Notes under the pieces: model-generated
Told to the model about the DNA's origin: nothing
The model's input: only the letters and a program-made list of their open reading frames with translations
Databases searched by the model: none
Shown here: positions 1 through 13,112 of the stretch, in pieces
How positions within the stretch are numbered: the first letter of the stretch is position 1
Layout of the letters: every line of letters starts with the position of its first letter
Position numbers and translations under genes: made by a program
NCBI GenBank assembly: GCA_038087015.1
Contig: JASBNA010000005.1
Location: 868,001 to 932,000 of the forward strand
DNA: 64,000 bases
Direction of reading: 5' to 3'
DNA from: Cerrena zonata
Lineage: Eukaryota; Basidiomycota; Agaricomycetes; Polyporales; Cerrenaceae

Positions 1-1298
1 TCACCAAGTAATGATCCTATTCTCGGATCGTGGAACACCTGACGGTTACCACCATATGCATGGCTACTCCGGACACACTTTTAAATTCGTGAACAAGGAC
101 GGCAAATACACCTACGTTCAAGTACATCTCAGAAAGGATGGTGGTGCTAAGTCACTCACAAACGATGTGGCTACCAAGATTGCAGGAGAGAACCCCGAAT
201 ATGGTATCCAAACTCTGTTCGAAGATATCGAGAACGGTAATTTCCCAAGCTGGACAGTCTACGTCGTATGTATCATTCCATCTTTATGCGTTGAAGCGAC
301 CTAATAGTCCTTCACAGCAAACTATGACTCCCGAACAAGCCGAACAATACCGATACAACATTCTCGATTTGACCAAGATCTGGCCTCATTCACAATTCCC
401 ACTTAGGAAAGTTGGCAAGGTTGTCCTCAACAAGAACCCCGATAACTACTTCGCGGAGATCGAACAGGTGCGGCTTTTCATAACATCCACATTTCGTTGT
501 AGAACATAATACTCATTTTGATTTGTCATCTTGCAGGCTGCTTTCTCACCATCTCACCTTGTACCTGGTATCGAGCCCTCAACAGACCCTGTTCTCCAAT
601 CTCGTCTCTTCTCTTACCCCGATACCCACCGTCACCGTCTCGGTGTGAACTACGGGCAGCTCCCAGTCAATGCCCCTCTTGTTCCAGTTGCTAACTTCCA
701 GCGTGATGGTTTCATGGCCATCAACAACCAAGGTGCCAGACCGAACTACCAGAGTAGCTTAATTCCTTTGTCGTAAGCACCATCCTTTAAAACTCTACAT
801 CGTGATATCAAGGCTGAACTTTGATCATCAGATACAAGCCAAAGGTTTACGAGAATGTTAAGCACGAGCTTTGGTTGGGTCACGCTAATGTTGACTTGAG
901 CTTCATCACTGAGCGTACGTGTATTCCCTTCCTTTAATTGTATCAAGACTTGCACCTAACTGAGATACTGTATGTAGTCGACTTCGAGCAACCTCGCGCA
1001 CTCTGGGAGAAGGTCTTCGACGATACTCAAAAGGAGCACTTCGTCTACAACGTCTCCGGACACCTCGGGAGTGTCAAGAGCGACATTGTCAAGGCTCGTC
1101 AACGTGAGTACCCAATCTTCCTCACGCACTTCGAGACATTTTGACTAACTACCTTTCAACTTCTCAGTCTCTGTCTTCGCTGCTATCAGTCAAGATCTCT
1201 CCGATCGTGTCGCTAAGGCCATCGGTCACCCAACTGTCAAGCCTTTGGCGGTCAAGCCCGCTTCTGAGGCTTACCGCTTCAAGTTCAAGCCAGAGTAA
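1..1298 (+). CDS. Catalase, 3' part (gene starts before the window)
   Basis: Heme catalase that breaks hydrogen peroxide down to water and oxygen. The window opens inside the gene, in the conserved F-S-D-R-G-T-P-D-G region after the catalytic His, which is outside. I read six exons in one frame: 1-265, 318-467, 537-772, 832-914, 978-1103 and 1168-1298, with GT-AG introns of 52-69 nt. Exon 3 carries the proximal heme-ligand signature [12 protein letters not shown], in which Tyr is the heme ligand. The protein ends K-F-K-P-E without a C-terminal flavodoxin-like domain, so it is a small-subunit catalase. The tail is not an obvious SKL-type peroxisome signal. No break is seen. Confidence 0.96.
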
Positions 1299-1677
1299 AT
1301 TGAATCCTTAAGAATTTCTTGGAATGAAGTTGGCAACTCTGGGGATGTTGTACTTCGAGAATGTATTGTCGTATCTTGATTTGTTGTAGCATCATTTACA
1401 TTTCATTGTATAAGTAGAAAGTCAATATGGAATACGATCTCTTGAGACTGATGAAGATAATATGTGTTGGGATTCTTGATGTCCAGGCTCGTCGAGGGTT
1501 ACTGGTAAGACGATAGAACCCCCCAGACGATAAAATACAATTGTTCCGTCGAGGTACTTTATGTGTCGACACCGACACAAAGGGTATATAAATATTAATT
1601 CGCACTTCTATGAAACCTCATTCTCTTCTAGCTCTTTCAATGTCTAACCTGTATCCATACTACCCCTATCGACTATC

Positions 1678-2666
1678 CTAACACTTGGAACTGGCCGCAA
1701 CTGTCGTAGGATTGATGCCAGCTGGGAAGCAGGACGAGACCCCTTTCTTCGTCGACAGTGTATTGATCCTCAGACAGATATTGTTCCCGAACTTGGTCTC
1801 AACCGACCACGCGAAATTACCCTTAAGGGAGGCATTGTCATGAAGTGACAGAGCGATTGCCTTGGTACAGACAACTGTTATATCTGTCTTCGTCCAACCA
1901 TCTTCTACGACATCATTCCAAGCCGTCTTGGTAGGACTGGACTTCGGCTTTCGTCCTGGTACATTGGTAATCTATAGAATGGACTGTTATGATGTGATGT
2001 TGTGAGAACGATTTAACACTCACATCGTAGGTACATAGCTTGGTATCATTGTTGCATTGTTTTGGGACACCAGGGAACGTTGTATCTAGTTTACTGGCGA
2101 TATGTCCGCCGGAGAATTGGTTCTTAGCACCCCGAAAATATGGTCCTTGATTGTGGCCATGAGTTGAGTAGCCTCTGATAACTAAGCATCAGTAGGGCCC
2201 GTCTGCTGTGTAATATGTTACCTCAGTAATCAGGTCCACATAGAAGATAAATGTATCAATTTACCTGTGCAGTAGGAGTAGTAGGCGTCGGTACATCGGT
2301 GAGGCTAGGTTGAAGGCCCGGGAGGAGAGGCGATGGGGGAGTGGTAGGTGCGATGGGATGAGGTGATGTAGGAGTCACTCCGGGAGGGACGACAGCCTGT
2401 GGCTTAGGAACTGCAGGAGGGATAACCAGGGGAGGAATTTTGGCCAGGGGTTTGATAGGAGGTATGGAAGCACGCCGAAGGAGAGTGAGACCATCGGCAC
2501 TATCCCCTCTCGTGAAAAATGACGATATTGAGCTTATTATGTTTGAAACAACGGGATCGCATTGGGAGGATTTGCATAGAGGAGCATAAGAAATCTGCAC
2601 AGGGAGGGCCAGCGAGAAAGAGCAAATCGCTAAAACGACAAGAATAGAGTACATCTTTCTAAACAT
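1678..2666 (-). CDS. Small secreted Pro-rich protein, unknown function
   Basis: Exon 1 starts at the ATG at 2666 and encodes a signal peptide (about residues 1-20, ending S-L-A-L-P) followed by a Pro/Thr-rich stretch. Two downstream exons, near 2170-2024 and at 1971-1678, stay open in one frame. They encode a Gly/Asn-rich region, several Cys and a C-terminal S-S-K-C. The second intron (2023-1972) is clean. The first junction is not resolved. Exon 1 leaves phase 0 at its best donor (2264), while the best acceptor (TATCAG near 2175, after a CTGAT branch site) needs another phase. A missed microexon, other splice sites or an indel could explain this. I do not recognise the family. It is probably exported to the wall or medium. 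Confidence 0.6.
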
Positions 2667-2699
2667 TGTAAAGAAAGGTGTTAGAATGAATGAGTCGTA

Positions 2700-4600
2700 A
2701 AGATTGTCGTGAAGGAGTGGAGATCGACCTGCGATAGAGAGCTATTGAACATATTACGAACCATTTTATACCCAACCTCAGTGACTATACAATCACCTAC
2801 TTGCACCCCCATTAGGATGAGGATCAAAGTTCTTGATATCATCATACGAATAAGCTATTCATAGAGGTCCTAGTGACACTTTCAACATTCTCTGTATAGC
2901 ATCTCTGTCATCGTTAAGTCACCTCCTGCGATAGCACGTAAGAAATTCACAAACAAACAAAATGCCAGGAGAAATCACCATTAACGTTGGTACAGCATTT
3001 TGGAAAGATGTAAGGGTCAATAACCCTTATAGCTAACATTAGCTATGACCGTTTGTGGGTTGGTAGCGGGTCGGTGGTTGGTAATCTTCAGTTCATCGTT
3101 ACAGCGGGCAGCCTGGGTTGAGTCAAGAGATGACATCTAAGACACTGGAGCGAAATATGATATCGTAAATAGGTATTAGTATTAGTGTCACAGCTATGAT
3201 CAACAGGTAAAGATCGGATCGTGGTTCGCGTTAATATACCTTCGGTGTTAGTATGTAGCTTGTTTATCCTGTGACGTCATGTCAGAATAAAATGCGAGAC
3301 TGTCAATGCACGAAGGCGAAAGTATTGCCTGGGATATAGATCACTTGAACGCGTCACCAGTGCATCAAAGGAAAAGACCAGTACGCCGCAGTAAGAATTG
3401 ACTAAGATAATAACCGCCACCGCACTGGTGGTAGTATGTATTTGGCAAGAGCGAAGAAGCAATTGCACAACATAACCAAATAAACCATTGTTTTCACACG
3501 CCGCAGCCGCCATCAGTTGCCAGTCGTCGATCAACTCGCCCGAAAGTTGAGCGAACGTTGAGCTTGAGGCTCAGGTGTTATCCGGGCACACTAGTTGCAT
3601 AGCTAGCTCTATATTTCTTTCTTTGTCACATGCGTGTCATGTCTGCCTCTGGATTCATCGTGACACTCAGAACTTGAACGTTGTTGCGGACCATACAGTT
3701 TTCCTCCATGAATATCATTTCAGTCATTCACTGATAACTCCTCCAGTTACATTGGAAAGGTCGTCTCTGGATCGCTCAAGATACCAAGGTGGAGCAGTAT
3801 TCTTGGTGGGTGACACGCCATCTAGAACGCACCTATGGTATGACAAGTCTTCCCAAAATAAATTCTCGCCTACTAATTTCCTAAAATGCACAGATAACAC
3901 ACGTCATGCCTTGTGCTACCTATCACATTGTTGTATGCTTTGGATTCGAAATTGAGCGCGTAGTCGCTCTAGGCAAACTCACAATCGTGCGTACTACGAC
4001 AAAAATGTGGAAATGAAACAAACTCCCCCCTTATGGAACCCAAACCGTAACCGTGTCCTGGAGAATGGACCTATGATCCTTCTGTGGCAATAGATGTCAT
4101 CTTTTATACACGATCAAAATGCAAAACATGGGTTGATAAACCAATTACTAATGCCCAAGGTAAGGCTATACAACGGGCCTTCGTTCTTATCAAACCCTGA
4201 AGTTATTCACAGGTCTTCTTATATGGGCCACAATCATTCTGGTATCCGCCTTGATAAAACCCTGCACATAACAGTCCTTGCATAATATCGGTCGCTATTG
4301 ATGGTAACTTTCACCTTTACTGAGCCGGCATCCGTGGCCTGCTGGTATCCAAGGCATCGATGAACCAGATCGTCTTTCTCTATCAAACTTTTACATTTAT
4401 CGATATAAGGCGGAAATGGGTGCGTATTGTTATTGTCTTTATGCGAAACCCTTGCTCAAAGCCACAAAACGCAGGTCACTTCGGTAAGTTTTTTGTTTTT
4501 GTTTTTGAACAATTGTTCCCTTCATTATCCACGGCCTTGGAGAGATGGCCCTACTGAGGAATGCTGCCTCGACCATAAGTCCACTGGTTGAATCGTAACG
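2700..4600. other. Gene-poor interval
   Basis: Both strands hold only short ORFs (up to about 126 codons). None has a recognisable domain, credible introns or a good start context. I support no gene here. Confidence 0.5.
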
Positions 4601-4622
4601 CAAACGCTCAGCATACGATGGC

Positions 4623-4629
4623 TATATAA
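4623..4629 (+). promoter_or_regulatory. TATA box of the small gene at 4682
   Basis: TATATAA lies about 55 nt before the ATG at 4682, a normal fungal distance. It supports treating the short downstream ORF as a real gene. Confidence 0.45.
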
Positions 4630-4681
4630 CCTGAACTATACGTAGGTAAGCACCAAAAACAAAATTCCAGCCAGTACGACA

Positions 4682-5038
4682 ATGTCTGACTATGACGTTT
4701 CATCATCCAGCTTCGACCAACAGGTCAAGACGACACTGCGGGAGTATGTCTCCGAGAACAAACGTTGTCTGGTACTACACCAACAATTCTCGTGGACTAG
4801 CTTTGCGATCTGTGATGTGGGAGGATTATTATTTTCTGCCGATGAATATTTCTATTTGGTGAAGCCAGGGATATCCGTCGAGGATCTCGCAGTGCCACTG
4901 GAGAATGACACGACTGATGCACAATCAGTGTTTAGGGACAATTCACAGTGCGCCCGAGGAGGGTGGTTCCACTCTATGATGGGTGTAGAACGTAGAACGA
5001 AGAACCGAAATAGGTGTTGGGAATTACAGCAGCAATGA
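4682..5038 (+). CDS. Hypothetical protein, 118 residues
   Basis: Single-exon ORF with a good start context (ACAATG) and a TATA box about 55 nt upstream. The protein is soluble and mixed-charge, with no signal peptide or membrane segment and no motif that I recognise. The Ser-rich start (S-S-S-S) and a basic C-terminus ending in Gln repeats are its only notable traits. It could be a lineage-specific orphan or a chance ORF; the promoter element tips the balance to gene. Confidence 0.4.
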   Translation: MSDYDVSSSSFDQQVKTTLREYVSENKRCLVLHQQFSWTSFAICDVGGLLFSADEYFYLVKPGISVEDLAVPLENDTTDAQSVFRDNSQCARGGWFHSMMGVERRTKNRNRCWELQQQ

Positions 5039-5810
5039 GGTGGGAGAGTGAACAAGAGCTTTTTGTGATATCGTTTTCTTTTATTTGGATTTTTTTGGCA
5101 CTACATATCCTGTATTATAACCAGAGGCCGTCCTAAATAGCGATCCCTGTGTAGAGAGCAATTATTGTCAGTGTATAAACAAAAAGCGCAAAGTGGACTG
5201 ACGTAGAACCCGTCCCCATGGTCTGGTTCCCACAAGCTTTGTACGTATCACTTGCTTCAAATTCCTTAGTAAAACAATCGCGATTCAACGCTATACTGAC
5301 TAGTAACCGATATATAGTTTTTTGTTATCCCATTGCCAGATCTTGCGAGCACCAGGTTCGCCTAAACACGCAGTTGAGGTCTGGTTGACGGATGGGAGCG
5401 TATTAGTACCCAGTTTGGTTGCTGTACCTTGATATTACCCAGAGGTATGGTACTTGTTCCGAAACCGGCAGACTTGCGACCCACCATGCATTACACTCGC
5501 GCGAAGCATAGGGAATCCATAGATTACAACTGCACCGATGACAATGGGACTTCCTTTTTGAATTGGGGTTGCTTCATGACAGTTCCTTTTCCAAAATGCG
5601 CATCCCGTGTTGTAATTCATAGGACTTCCCTTCCCCATCCGTCTACTTACAGATACCAGATGAGTTCCGAGATAAGAGTCATGTGTGGTCAACCTATTCT
5701 CCGATGTATTATTGAATATCGGAGGAACATCAACATCAACACAACACGATGTTCCATTCATCCCAGCCACAGCCGAACATCAGACATTGCATGCGGAAAC
5801 CATGAGTAGT

Positions 5811-8060
5811 CTAGACAACTCTCTTCGAGATGGTCAGAGGGATCGACTTGACACCGAACGCAAGGCCAATAATCATGGCATGTTCCATAATCCTCTCCGC
5901 GTACTGAGCTCGGGTCTCTCCCGGCCGCAGTGTGTCATCGACAGTCTCTCAAAAACGGCGCTAAGAACGTCAAAGCTTCCACCTGTGTGAACTTGCGACC
6001 AATGCAGGAGCGAGGGCCAATACCGAACATTGTTAAGTTTTGTTCGGAGACACCAGACCAACGAGAGGGTTTGAAACTCTCGGGGTCTGGGAAGACGTGT
6101 GGGTCGTGATCTGTGAGCAAAATAAGAGTACAGGGTCAAGATTTGAGATACATAGCCTCAGATTAACTATACGTACGAACGCCAATCATGTCGACGACGA
6201 TCTGACTTCCTTTCGGGGTAGAGATCTTTTCTTGACAAGGATACTCGACTTCAAGGCTTATATCCTCCAGTATATCTCGACTTAGCATAGAGCCATCCGC
6301 TTGAAGGACCGCCGTCAGTCTTACGTCCAACTTTGAAAGGTGTATCTGCTCACGGTAGATATGCGCTGCTTCAACGAAGCACGGCAGGAGATGTGTGAGC
6401 TTGGAAAGCTCGTCCAATGTCTACGTGCACATCTTATTATAAGAAATGCGAGTGTAATGACTACTGTCTGAAAACTCCTACAGGATCTTTCCCTATGGGG
6501 ATGTGTTATTGGATCTCCTTGATTGCCTTCTCCTCTTCCTCTTGATAAATAGTTAAGAATCTGAGCGTAGTAGACAGTGTATGAGAAGTAGTCTCTGAAG
6601 GAGCGGGGTTAGAATTTCTCTATGGAGATTGAGATGTCGTTTACCGTGACCTGCGAACATAAAAGTGAAAGTATTGCCGATCTGTTCCACAAATCAACAC
6701 TGGGTGCATGAACGAATAAAACGTACTGACCACTTCTCCCATAGATAAGCCAGTTTTAGCTTCTTCGTCCAACGCATCAGCCAATCGGCTAAACAAGTCC
6801 TCTCGATGTTTTCCTTGATTTAGTGCATCTGCCCCAATTCCTCCTTACGACGCAGTACGAACTCATTCATTTGCACCCTCAGAGACTTCCACTGCTCATC
6901 AATACGATGCAAACTAGTAACAGCAATTGAGGTATGTGTTATCAGCGAGATTCGAATGTCTTTGGCGATTTAAAATTGATGCATACCTTTCAATGGGTAA
7001 CTTCCACGCCTATGCAGGTAACAGTAGACGTGGGATAATGCTTTCCAGTACACCTTTCAGAGCCTCGCCGAAAGACACATTAGAGTTGTTCGTTTCTGTT
7101 GTGTCCCCTACCCATGGGATACGAGCATCAAAGCCGCACCTCGCAATGACAAGAAATGCCGACTACGAATTTGATTATTGGCGACATGAAGGAGATGTTT
7201 ATATTGGAGGTAATCGACACAAACCTTTTGCGGGATCCGATTCAAGTGATCAACAATAAACTCCTCCCCATATTTCTGCTCCCAGCCCTTAACAGAAAGC
7301 ATCTCACGATATAATGTGGCGGTCTCTTCGATTACCATGAGAAACCTAGTATTGACGTTAACGATTTCTCTCATACATTGTCATACATCGTCGAGAATGT
7401 TTCGGTACTCACGTATCTCAATTGAGAGCAGGATTTGACAAACGCCTATGACACTTCCACATTTCTCCGTTGGCTGTAATCACATTATCACCCCATAGCC
7501 TACAGAACCATTTCCGTTCAACAATTAGCTCACTTCTAAAGGTAGGCGATGAAAACAACTTACAAGAGGGCTGAACCAAGCTTTTCTCCGTCTGGATTTT
7601 GGAGTCATTGAGAAAGATCTGCTTGGCGACATGCATAGACTCCGTGTAATAGGAACTTCCACCGGTTATGAATGGGACAGTAAAGATCATGTCGCGTTGT
7701 CGATTCATGTACGCTACACTGAGTTAGTAAAATATAGACGCAGAGGCCAACTGAGCTCAACTGACCTGTTTTGCGCCAGTTCCATGCCCAGTCCATGGTC
7801 GGATTCCACCATGTACATGGGAGTGCTGCACCAAATATACTAAGTGGTGAAAGGACATTCTCATACCGGGCGTGTAGTTCACACTCTAGAAGAAAACAAC
7901 ACCGAGCATCAACATGTACAACGTCGCCTCACGCACGAACCTTCAGACGAGAGTGATACCAATGAATGAAGGAGATCATTGATACACATATTAGTGTGAT
8001 GGTTAGACCAGACCAGGATGATCTAAGGAAAGCTATGGTCAGATCACGCCCTCGTAGTGT
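5811..8060 (-). pseudogene. Cytochrome P450 pseudogene
   Basis: All landmarks of a fungal membrane-bound P450 can be read in order on the minus strand. They are an N-terminal W-N-P region near 7800, the C-helix W-K-C-H-R-R near 7440, the I-helix F-A-G-H / E-T-T near 6650-6590, and the heme loop F-G-I-G-P-R-S-C-I-G near 6010. The C-terminal segment ends at the TAG at 5811-5813. Several lesions break it. There is an in-frame TAG at 7010-7012, where P-A-[W]-A-W is expected. There is an in-frame TAA at 6506-6508. A one-base frame loss falls at the C run 6832-6835, and another frame change sits near 5941. The K-helix ExxR reads E-A-A-H, so the Arg needed for folding is gone. The N-terminal exon is uncertain. 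Confidence 0.85.
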
Positions 8061-8099
8061 CAGTAATTGGTAGCAGGTAGTGAGTGGTTACAGCCTACT

Positions 8100-8780
8100 C
8101 TCAATTCATGTTGTCAAGCTTTTCAATATGAGACGAAGTGTTGTAAACGCCACATCATCTCTTTGTTGGGAAAAAGACACGGAGTACCATCACCGCCAGC
8201 GCTGAAGCGAAGAATCGTGCAACCCGAGTTTACCGTTTAGGTGATTGTGGCGTGAATTCAAACTGTAAGCTCGAAGGGGGTTTGTGAGGGTTTGTTAGAA
8301 GTATGTAAGTGTCTGGTCGAATTTCAAAAGTGACCGGTCTCCAATGGATCGATGTTGGGTTGCTGCCAGATAGTGAAGTGATTTTGTCAACATAGTGTAT
8401 GGTAAGCTTCCATGTATTTTTGAGAAATGACACCACTTACGGAGAGTGATTTATGAGAAACAACAGTTGTAACGATACCACTAAAATTTGACGAGCTTCC
8501 GTAACATAGCGTGTAGGATATGGCCTAGAGTAGTACATATAGAAATCACAAAGAATCTAGGTTTTCATGTGTGGTTCTGCAGAAACATTAATTATATAGC
8601 GCACAGAGACATACAGTAACTACCTATGGGAAAACAGACTTCCTAACAAAGGAGGCTATGTTTTCGGGTGTTGCCGAGGAACTGTATAGTGGACACCGGC
8701 AACTTGCGGCTAACGGCTTGTGTATTACCTTTTGGGCGACTAGCAAGCAGCACCCAAAACTCCTCAAGACCTCCAGCAAA
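8100..8780. other. Intergenic, P450 remnant to RPL23
   Basis: No supported gene. The stretch should contain the RPL23 promoter, but I see no clear TATA element. Confidence 0.4.
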
Positions 8781-8781
8781 A

Positions 8782-9499
8782 ATGTCCCGAGGTGTGTCAT
8801 GTTGCTAATTTGATTGAAGACCATGAGCTGAACAGATAAAATGGTCGTTTTCCGCAGGTTCGTAGCTTTCCAGCAAATCCAAGAACTCTATACTTCGATG
8901 TCAAATGTTCCTAACGAAACTTATGTTCTATAGTCGCCGCCGCCTCTGGCAACAAATACCGCATGACCATGGGTCTGCCCGTGGGTGCCGTTCTTAACTG
9001 CGCCGACAACAGTGGTGCCAAGTCCATCTTCCTTATCGAGCCCTACCACTCTGGTTCACGTTTGAACCGACTTCCCGATGCTGGTGTTGGCGACATGGTT
9101 GTCGCATCCGTCAAGAAGGGAAAGCCTGAATTGAGGAAAAAGAGTGCGTATCTCCTTCCAGAGGCTCGTTTGGTGTGGCGAGGATGGATAGAAGATTGCG
9201 GATCAAGTGGAATGGTTTTACTTATACTTCTGTCTTTTAGCTATGCCTGCCGTCGTTGTCCGTCAACGTAAGGCGTGGAGACGAAAGGATGGTGTTACCC
9301 TCTACTTCGAGGACAATGCCGGTGTTATTGTCAACCCCAAGGGTGAAATGAAGGGATCTGCTATCACCGGACCCGTCGCAAAAGAATGTGTACGTCTCAA
9401 ACTCAATTGTTGTGATATTAATTTTCGATTATAACACACCTTGTCCAACAGGCGGATCTCTGGCCGCGTATTGCGTCGAACGCAGGTACTGTTGTATGA
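8782..9499 (+). CDS. RPL23: 60S ribosomal protein L23 (uL14)
   Basis: Large-subunit protein uL14, which sits at the subunit interface. Four exons are 8782-8791, 8934-9143, 9241-9389 and 9452-9499, giving 138 residues, the usual family length. Conserved blocks include [36 protein letters not shown] and [13 protein letters not shown]. The C-terminus [15 protein letters not shown] matches yeast closely. The first exon holds only ten coding bases, typical of ribosomal protein genes, so an automatic ORF caller would miss the true start. The exon 2/3 junction gives K-K-T-M where yeast has K-K-V-M. No lesion is seen. Confidence 0.97.
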
Positions 9500-10830
9500 G
9501 CGCTTTCTCTATTCTGTTCTCCGTTCTCCATGTTTGTACTGCCTATATGACATTGAATGCATACTCCACGTCATGCTCTCAGGGTTCTCTGTCTCTCCAA
9601 ATGCGTCGAAACACTTAACTCTGATTAAACTCAAGACATCACACATCCCCGTCGATCTGGATTGAATGATTCAACACCCCGTATTAAGGCTACGGGTTTT
9701 CTGCAACTCCGGATACTATGCTTGTAGTCCAAACTTCTCACCGCCGAGGCTTTTTCAAATCATTTATTCGGCGCTCATCTTGCTCCTCTTAAGAAATGTC
9801 CCAGAAGCAAAGGGTCCAAAATGCTCGTCAGGGTTCAACTTCTTTCGCGAGCTAACATCTCTTGTCCCGTAATGGTACCTATCATTGTTCAGAAGGTAAT
9901 CTCCCTAGATGGGCGCAAATTACGTTGTCTACTTCACATACCGTTCACTAGGGTCAGTCAACTCTAACCTGGTACACACGGCTGCTATGGTCTCGACCTA
10001 TTCTTGCCAATCATCTCGCAGGAAGTGATATCGATTATAGAGATTTCGCTTGATGAATGATATAACTTTCTGGCAAATCGCCGTCGGTTTCTCATCGGCT
10101 GGATACTGGCGAGATACTAAGAACTCTACATACAATACACGCCTCGTGTATCATGAACAGACAACTATGTTAGGTTCGTGGTACCGGATCTTCGAACTTA
10201 TCCTTTGAGAACGCTCTGATTGTTCGTCGTGGAATCATCGATGGACGATAATGGAAAGTGAGGATTTGCATCGCCCGCTGTCTACAGATCTGTACTTGCG
10301 ATAGACACAGCTCCCCCGGCATATGGTACGTGTACATGCATATTTCTGACCGTTTTCAAACCTTGTAGAACGTGCACTGTCAAAGGTGCAGCGAGGTCAA
10401 TGCACGACGTCATAAGCTTATTAATATCCCCATTTTAACTAGAATGACTGCTCAACACGTACACGAACTGATGCATATTAAATCATACCAGCCTTCTATC
10501 GAGCATTATGAGAGTATGAGAGGGGGTATAATATTCAAATCTACAGGTCAACGGGGGTAGACAAAACATTGACAATAAAACGATACAACGGGTAGTATGT
10601 GACAAGAACAAACGAGTCCGGCTTGAGAAGGGAACAATGCGATATGATACAGATAGTAAATCACGAATAAGACACGAGCCGTGGAGAAAATAAGCACATC
10701 TGAGCGGGGGTATGAGAGACAAAGGAGGAGAGCGAGATGACTCATAGATGACGACACCAAGTAGTGGTTAGAACATCTGTGTAGATGAAGACAGGGAAGA
10801 AAAGTTCGAGTGGGGGGAAGAGTAAGAAAT
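9500..10830. other. Intergenic between RPL23 and the zinc-finger gene
   Basis: About 1.3 kb between the two convergent gene ends. Only short unrelated ORFs occur and I support no gene. Confidence 0.4.
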
Positions 10831-13112
10831 CTATCGGCTCCGAGAACGCTTCAAGCCCGTCGACTCTTTGGCTTGCTGATCTTTTGTGCCTTCGCCTTGC
10901 CCTGCTTCTCGGCTATCGCGAGGTTTTTCTGTTGCTTTTTTTTTTTGCCAAGCAGGGATGAGACCGAGCTCCTCCCAGGCAGCTATAATATCTTGGTAGA
11001 TAAGCTTTTTGGCTTCGCGGTCCATCTCGTTCACCGTAGCTTCTGAAGAAAAAATGGAGGTTAGAACAGCATAAGATTACAAAGAGTGAAGATACATACT
11101 AATTTGCTTCTTATTCGCCTCCCATAACTTTACATGAACTTTTTTTATATGTCGTTGTAACGCATCCTTTCGCACGAAGCCTTTATCTTGCGTTTTACAA
11201 TCGCATCCCGAGATGTAACAAGGCATTACTTTAGGGGGAGGGGCTAGTTTAGGACGAATGGGGCAAGAATTCATATGCCGGTGAGAATCCGTTCGACGGG
11301 TGAAGGTCCTCATTACCATACGGCCAGTTGCCTTTTTGTTACGGGGCCGAGAAGTCAAGCAACCAAAACCACAGGGGAATCTCTTTTCCCCCTCACAGTC
11401 AACACCCTTCATCCCATACAGGATCTGTATTTCTAGCTTGTCGCGCAAATGGAGCGGTTTCTTTGCTAATTCCTCGGCGATATTGACGGGTTCGTAACGT
11501 GGCCGTTTAACGGCGGTCGGAGGGGTTTCCATCGCAGTCCTTTTACAAGTAGTAGTAGATCTCTTTCCAGACGATTTCTTTCCAGATGATTTCGCAGGCT
11601 TCTCAGCATAGTCGCAGTCGCTACTATCCGCCCCCTCTTCGACGAGAGTTTCATCAGAGCACACACTGACAGGACTGAGTGTAGGTAGGGACAAGCGTGT
11701 GGATGAAGTGACGGCAGAGAAGACGGGAGACAGCGACGGGACGTCTGGTGTACGAGGTGGGCTGGAAAGACTTAGAGCTAAGAAATCTGGGGTCACTGCT
11801 GTGGGAGAGCGTGCACGAGCGGGGAGTGGAGATATCTTCCGGGGACTGCTCTTTGGCTTAGAAGCAGGCGATATAGTGGCCTTTTTCGTGGTCCTGGGCC
11901 GCAACTGTCGAGAAGTGACTGGCGAAGGGCGAAGAGCGGGCTCGGGACTAGCTCTAAGGCTCGGATTATCGCGAAGCTCGGGGAATGTGAGTAGACTCGG
12001 AGCACTAGATTCCAAGGTATCTTCAGGAATTATTCCTGGAGAGTCTAGTAGAGGCGAGGGGGCGGTTGACGAGGTGGGAGGACTGATGAGGTCAAGTGGC
12101 GGCGGGGAGATATCAGACAGGGAGATCGTGAGCTGGGGGGGTGCTAATGAGGATGCGTTGCTATTGTCCCAGCTCATCAAATTAGAAGTTGATGTATCCA
12201 GGAGAGAGAAAACTCCTAAAGGACTAGGTCGAGCAACAAGACTCTGCCCAGAAACATGAATAAGTAACTTCCAAGTAAAGATAGTGAAGAGATTACGTAC
12301 ATGACCATCCATCCATAGTTTCATAGCACCATGATTCAAAGTCTCAGATAGGCTGTGTTGTTGAGTATATTCCATAATCTCTGGTAGACAACGCAGCGGT
12401 TGAGCTCCTTGCCCCCAATCCAACGACGACTGACCACCGAGGTTGGAAAGGTGCAGCATCTCAGATTCGAGGAAGGGTAGGTTGTAGAACGTATCATAGG
12501 TTGTGGTGTAGTGCAAGGGGTGGTATATGAGGCGGTAGACGATCTCTAAGTAAAGCTGAATGACATGGGGGACATTGGACCCCCATACAACGATAGTTGA
12601 GTCATCCCTCTGATGAGATTGCAAAATGTGAGTATGAGTACATCACTGACGATATAACTGACATACGTTGATAGCAGCGCAGTGCTGCTGTGGTGAAACC
12701 TGGAGTACGTAGTTGTCTTTGTCGAGGAAAGGAACCTGAAGTTCCAAAGTTCCTAGAGGATCTGTCAGACCAATCCCGTTAACAATGGAGGAGGAAGCCG
12801 GATGCCTAATCATATAAGATCAATACAGTAATCAAGAGCGGTGGCAATGAATACTAACCATCGTTTAAGAAGTTTTCTGATAGGTACAGACTCGAAGACA
12901 CCAACGGTCGCGGCAGGCAACACGTTGACAAAGCTCACGAAAGCAGGACTGACGTGATGATGTTGGGGGCAGATTCCGATTTGGGAGTTGTGGTCCCTAG
13001 AGGTGAATAAGATGCAGCGATCGGTCAAGGACTGAGAGCGAGGATGTCTCGGTTCACTGTAATTGGTGTTAGAGACTCTCTGGAAGGCTGGAGGGAGTGT
13101 TTCGGGGAGCAT
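10831..13112 (-). CDS. C2H2-type zinc-finger protein, probable transcription regulator
   Basis: Four exons (13112-12859, 12805-12667, 12609-11100, 11042-10831) give a 704-residue protein with consistent phases. The middle (roughly residues 250-500) is Ser/Pro-rich and disordered. It is followed by basic K-K-S-S-G-K-R stretches that look like nuclear localisation signals. Near residue 600 a Cys/His block C-x3-C ... H-x3-H-x4-C is followed by a more standard finger, C-x4-C-x17-H-x4-H, in a K-D-A-L-Q-R-H context typical of fungal C2H2 factors. The C-terminal exon is charged and ends S-R-S-R. Target genes are unknown. The long plus-strand ORF at 11699-12259 is its antisense shadow. Confidence 0.8.

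Noticed and set aside
11699..12259. 186-codon plus-strand ORF, Gly/Arg/Ser-rich
   Set aside because: Antisense to the disordered Ser/Pro region of the zinc-finger gene, which has a domain and consistent introns.
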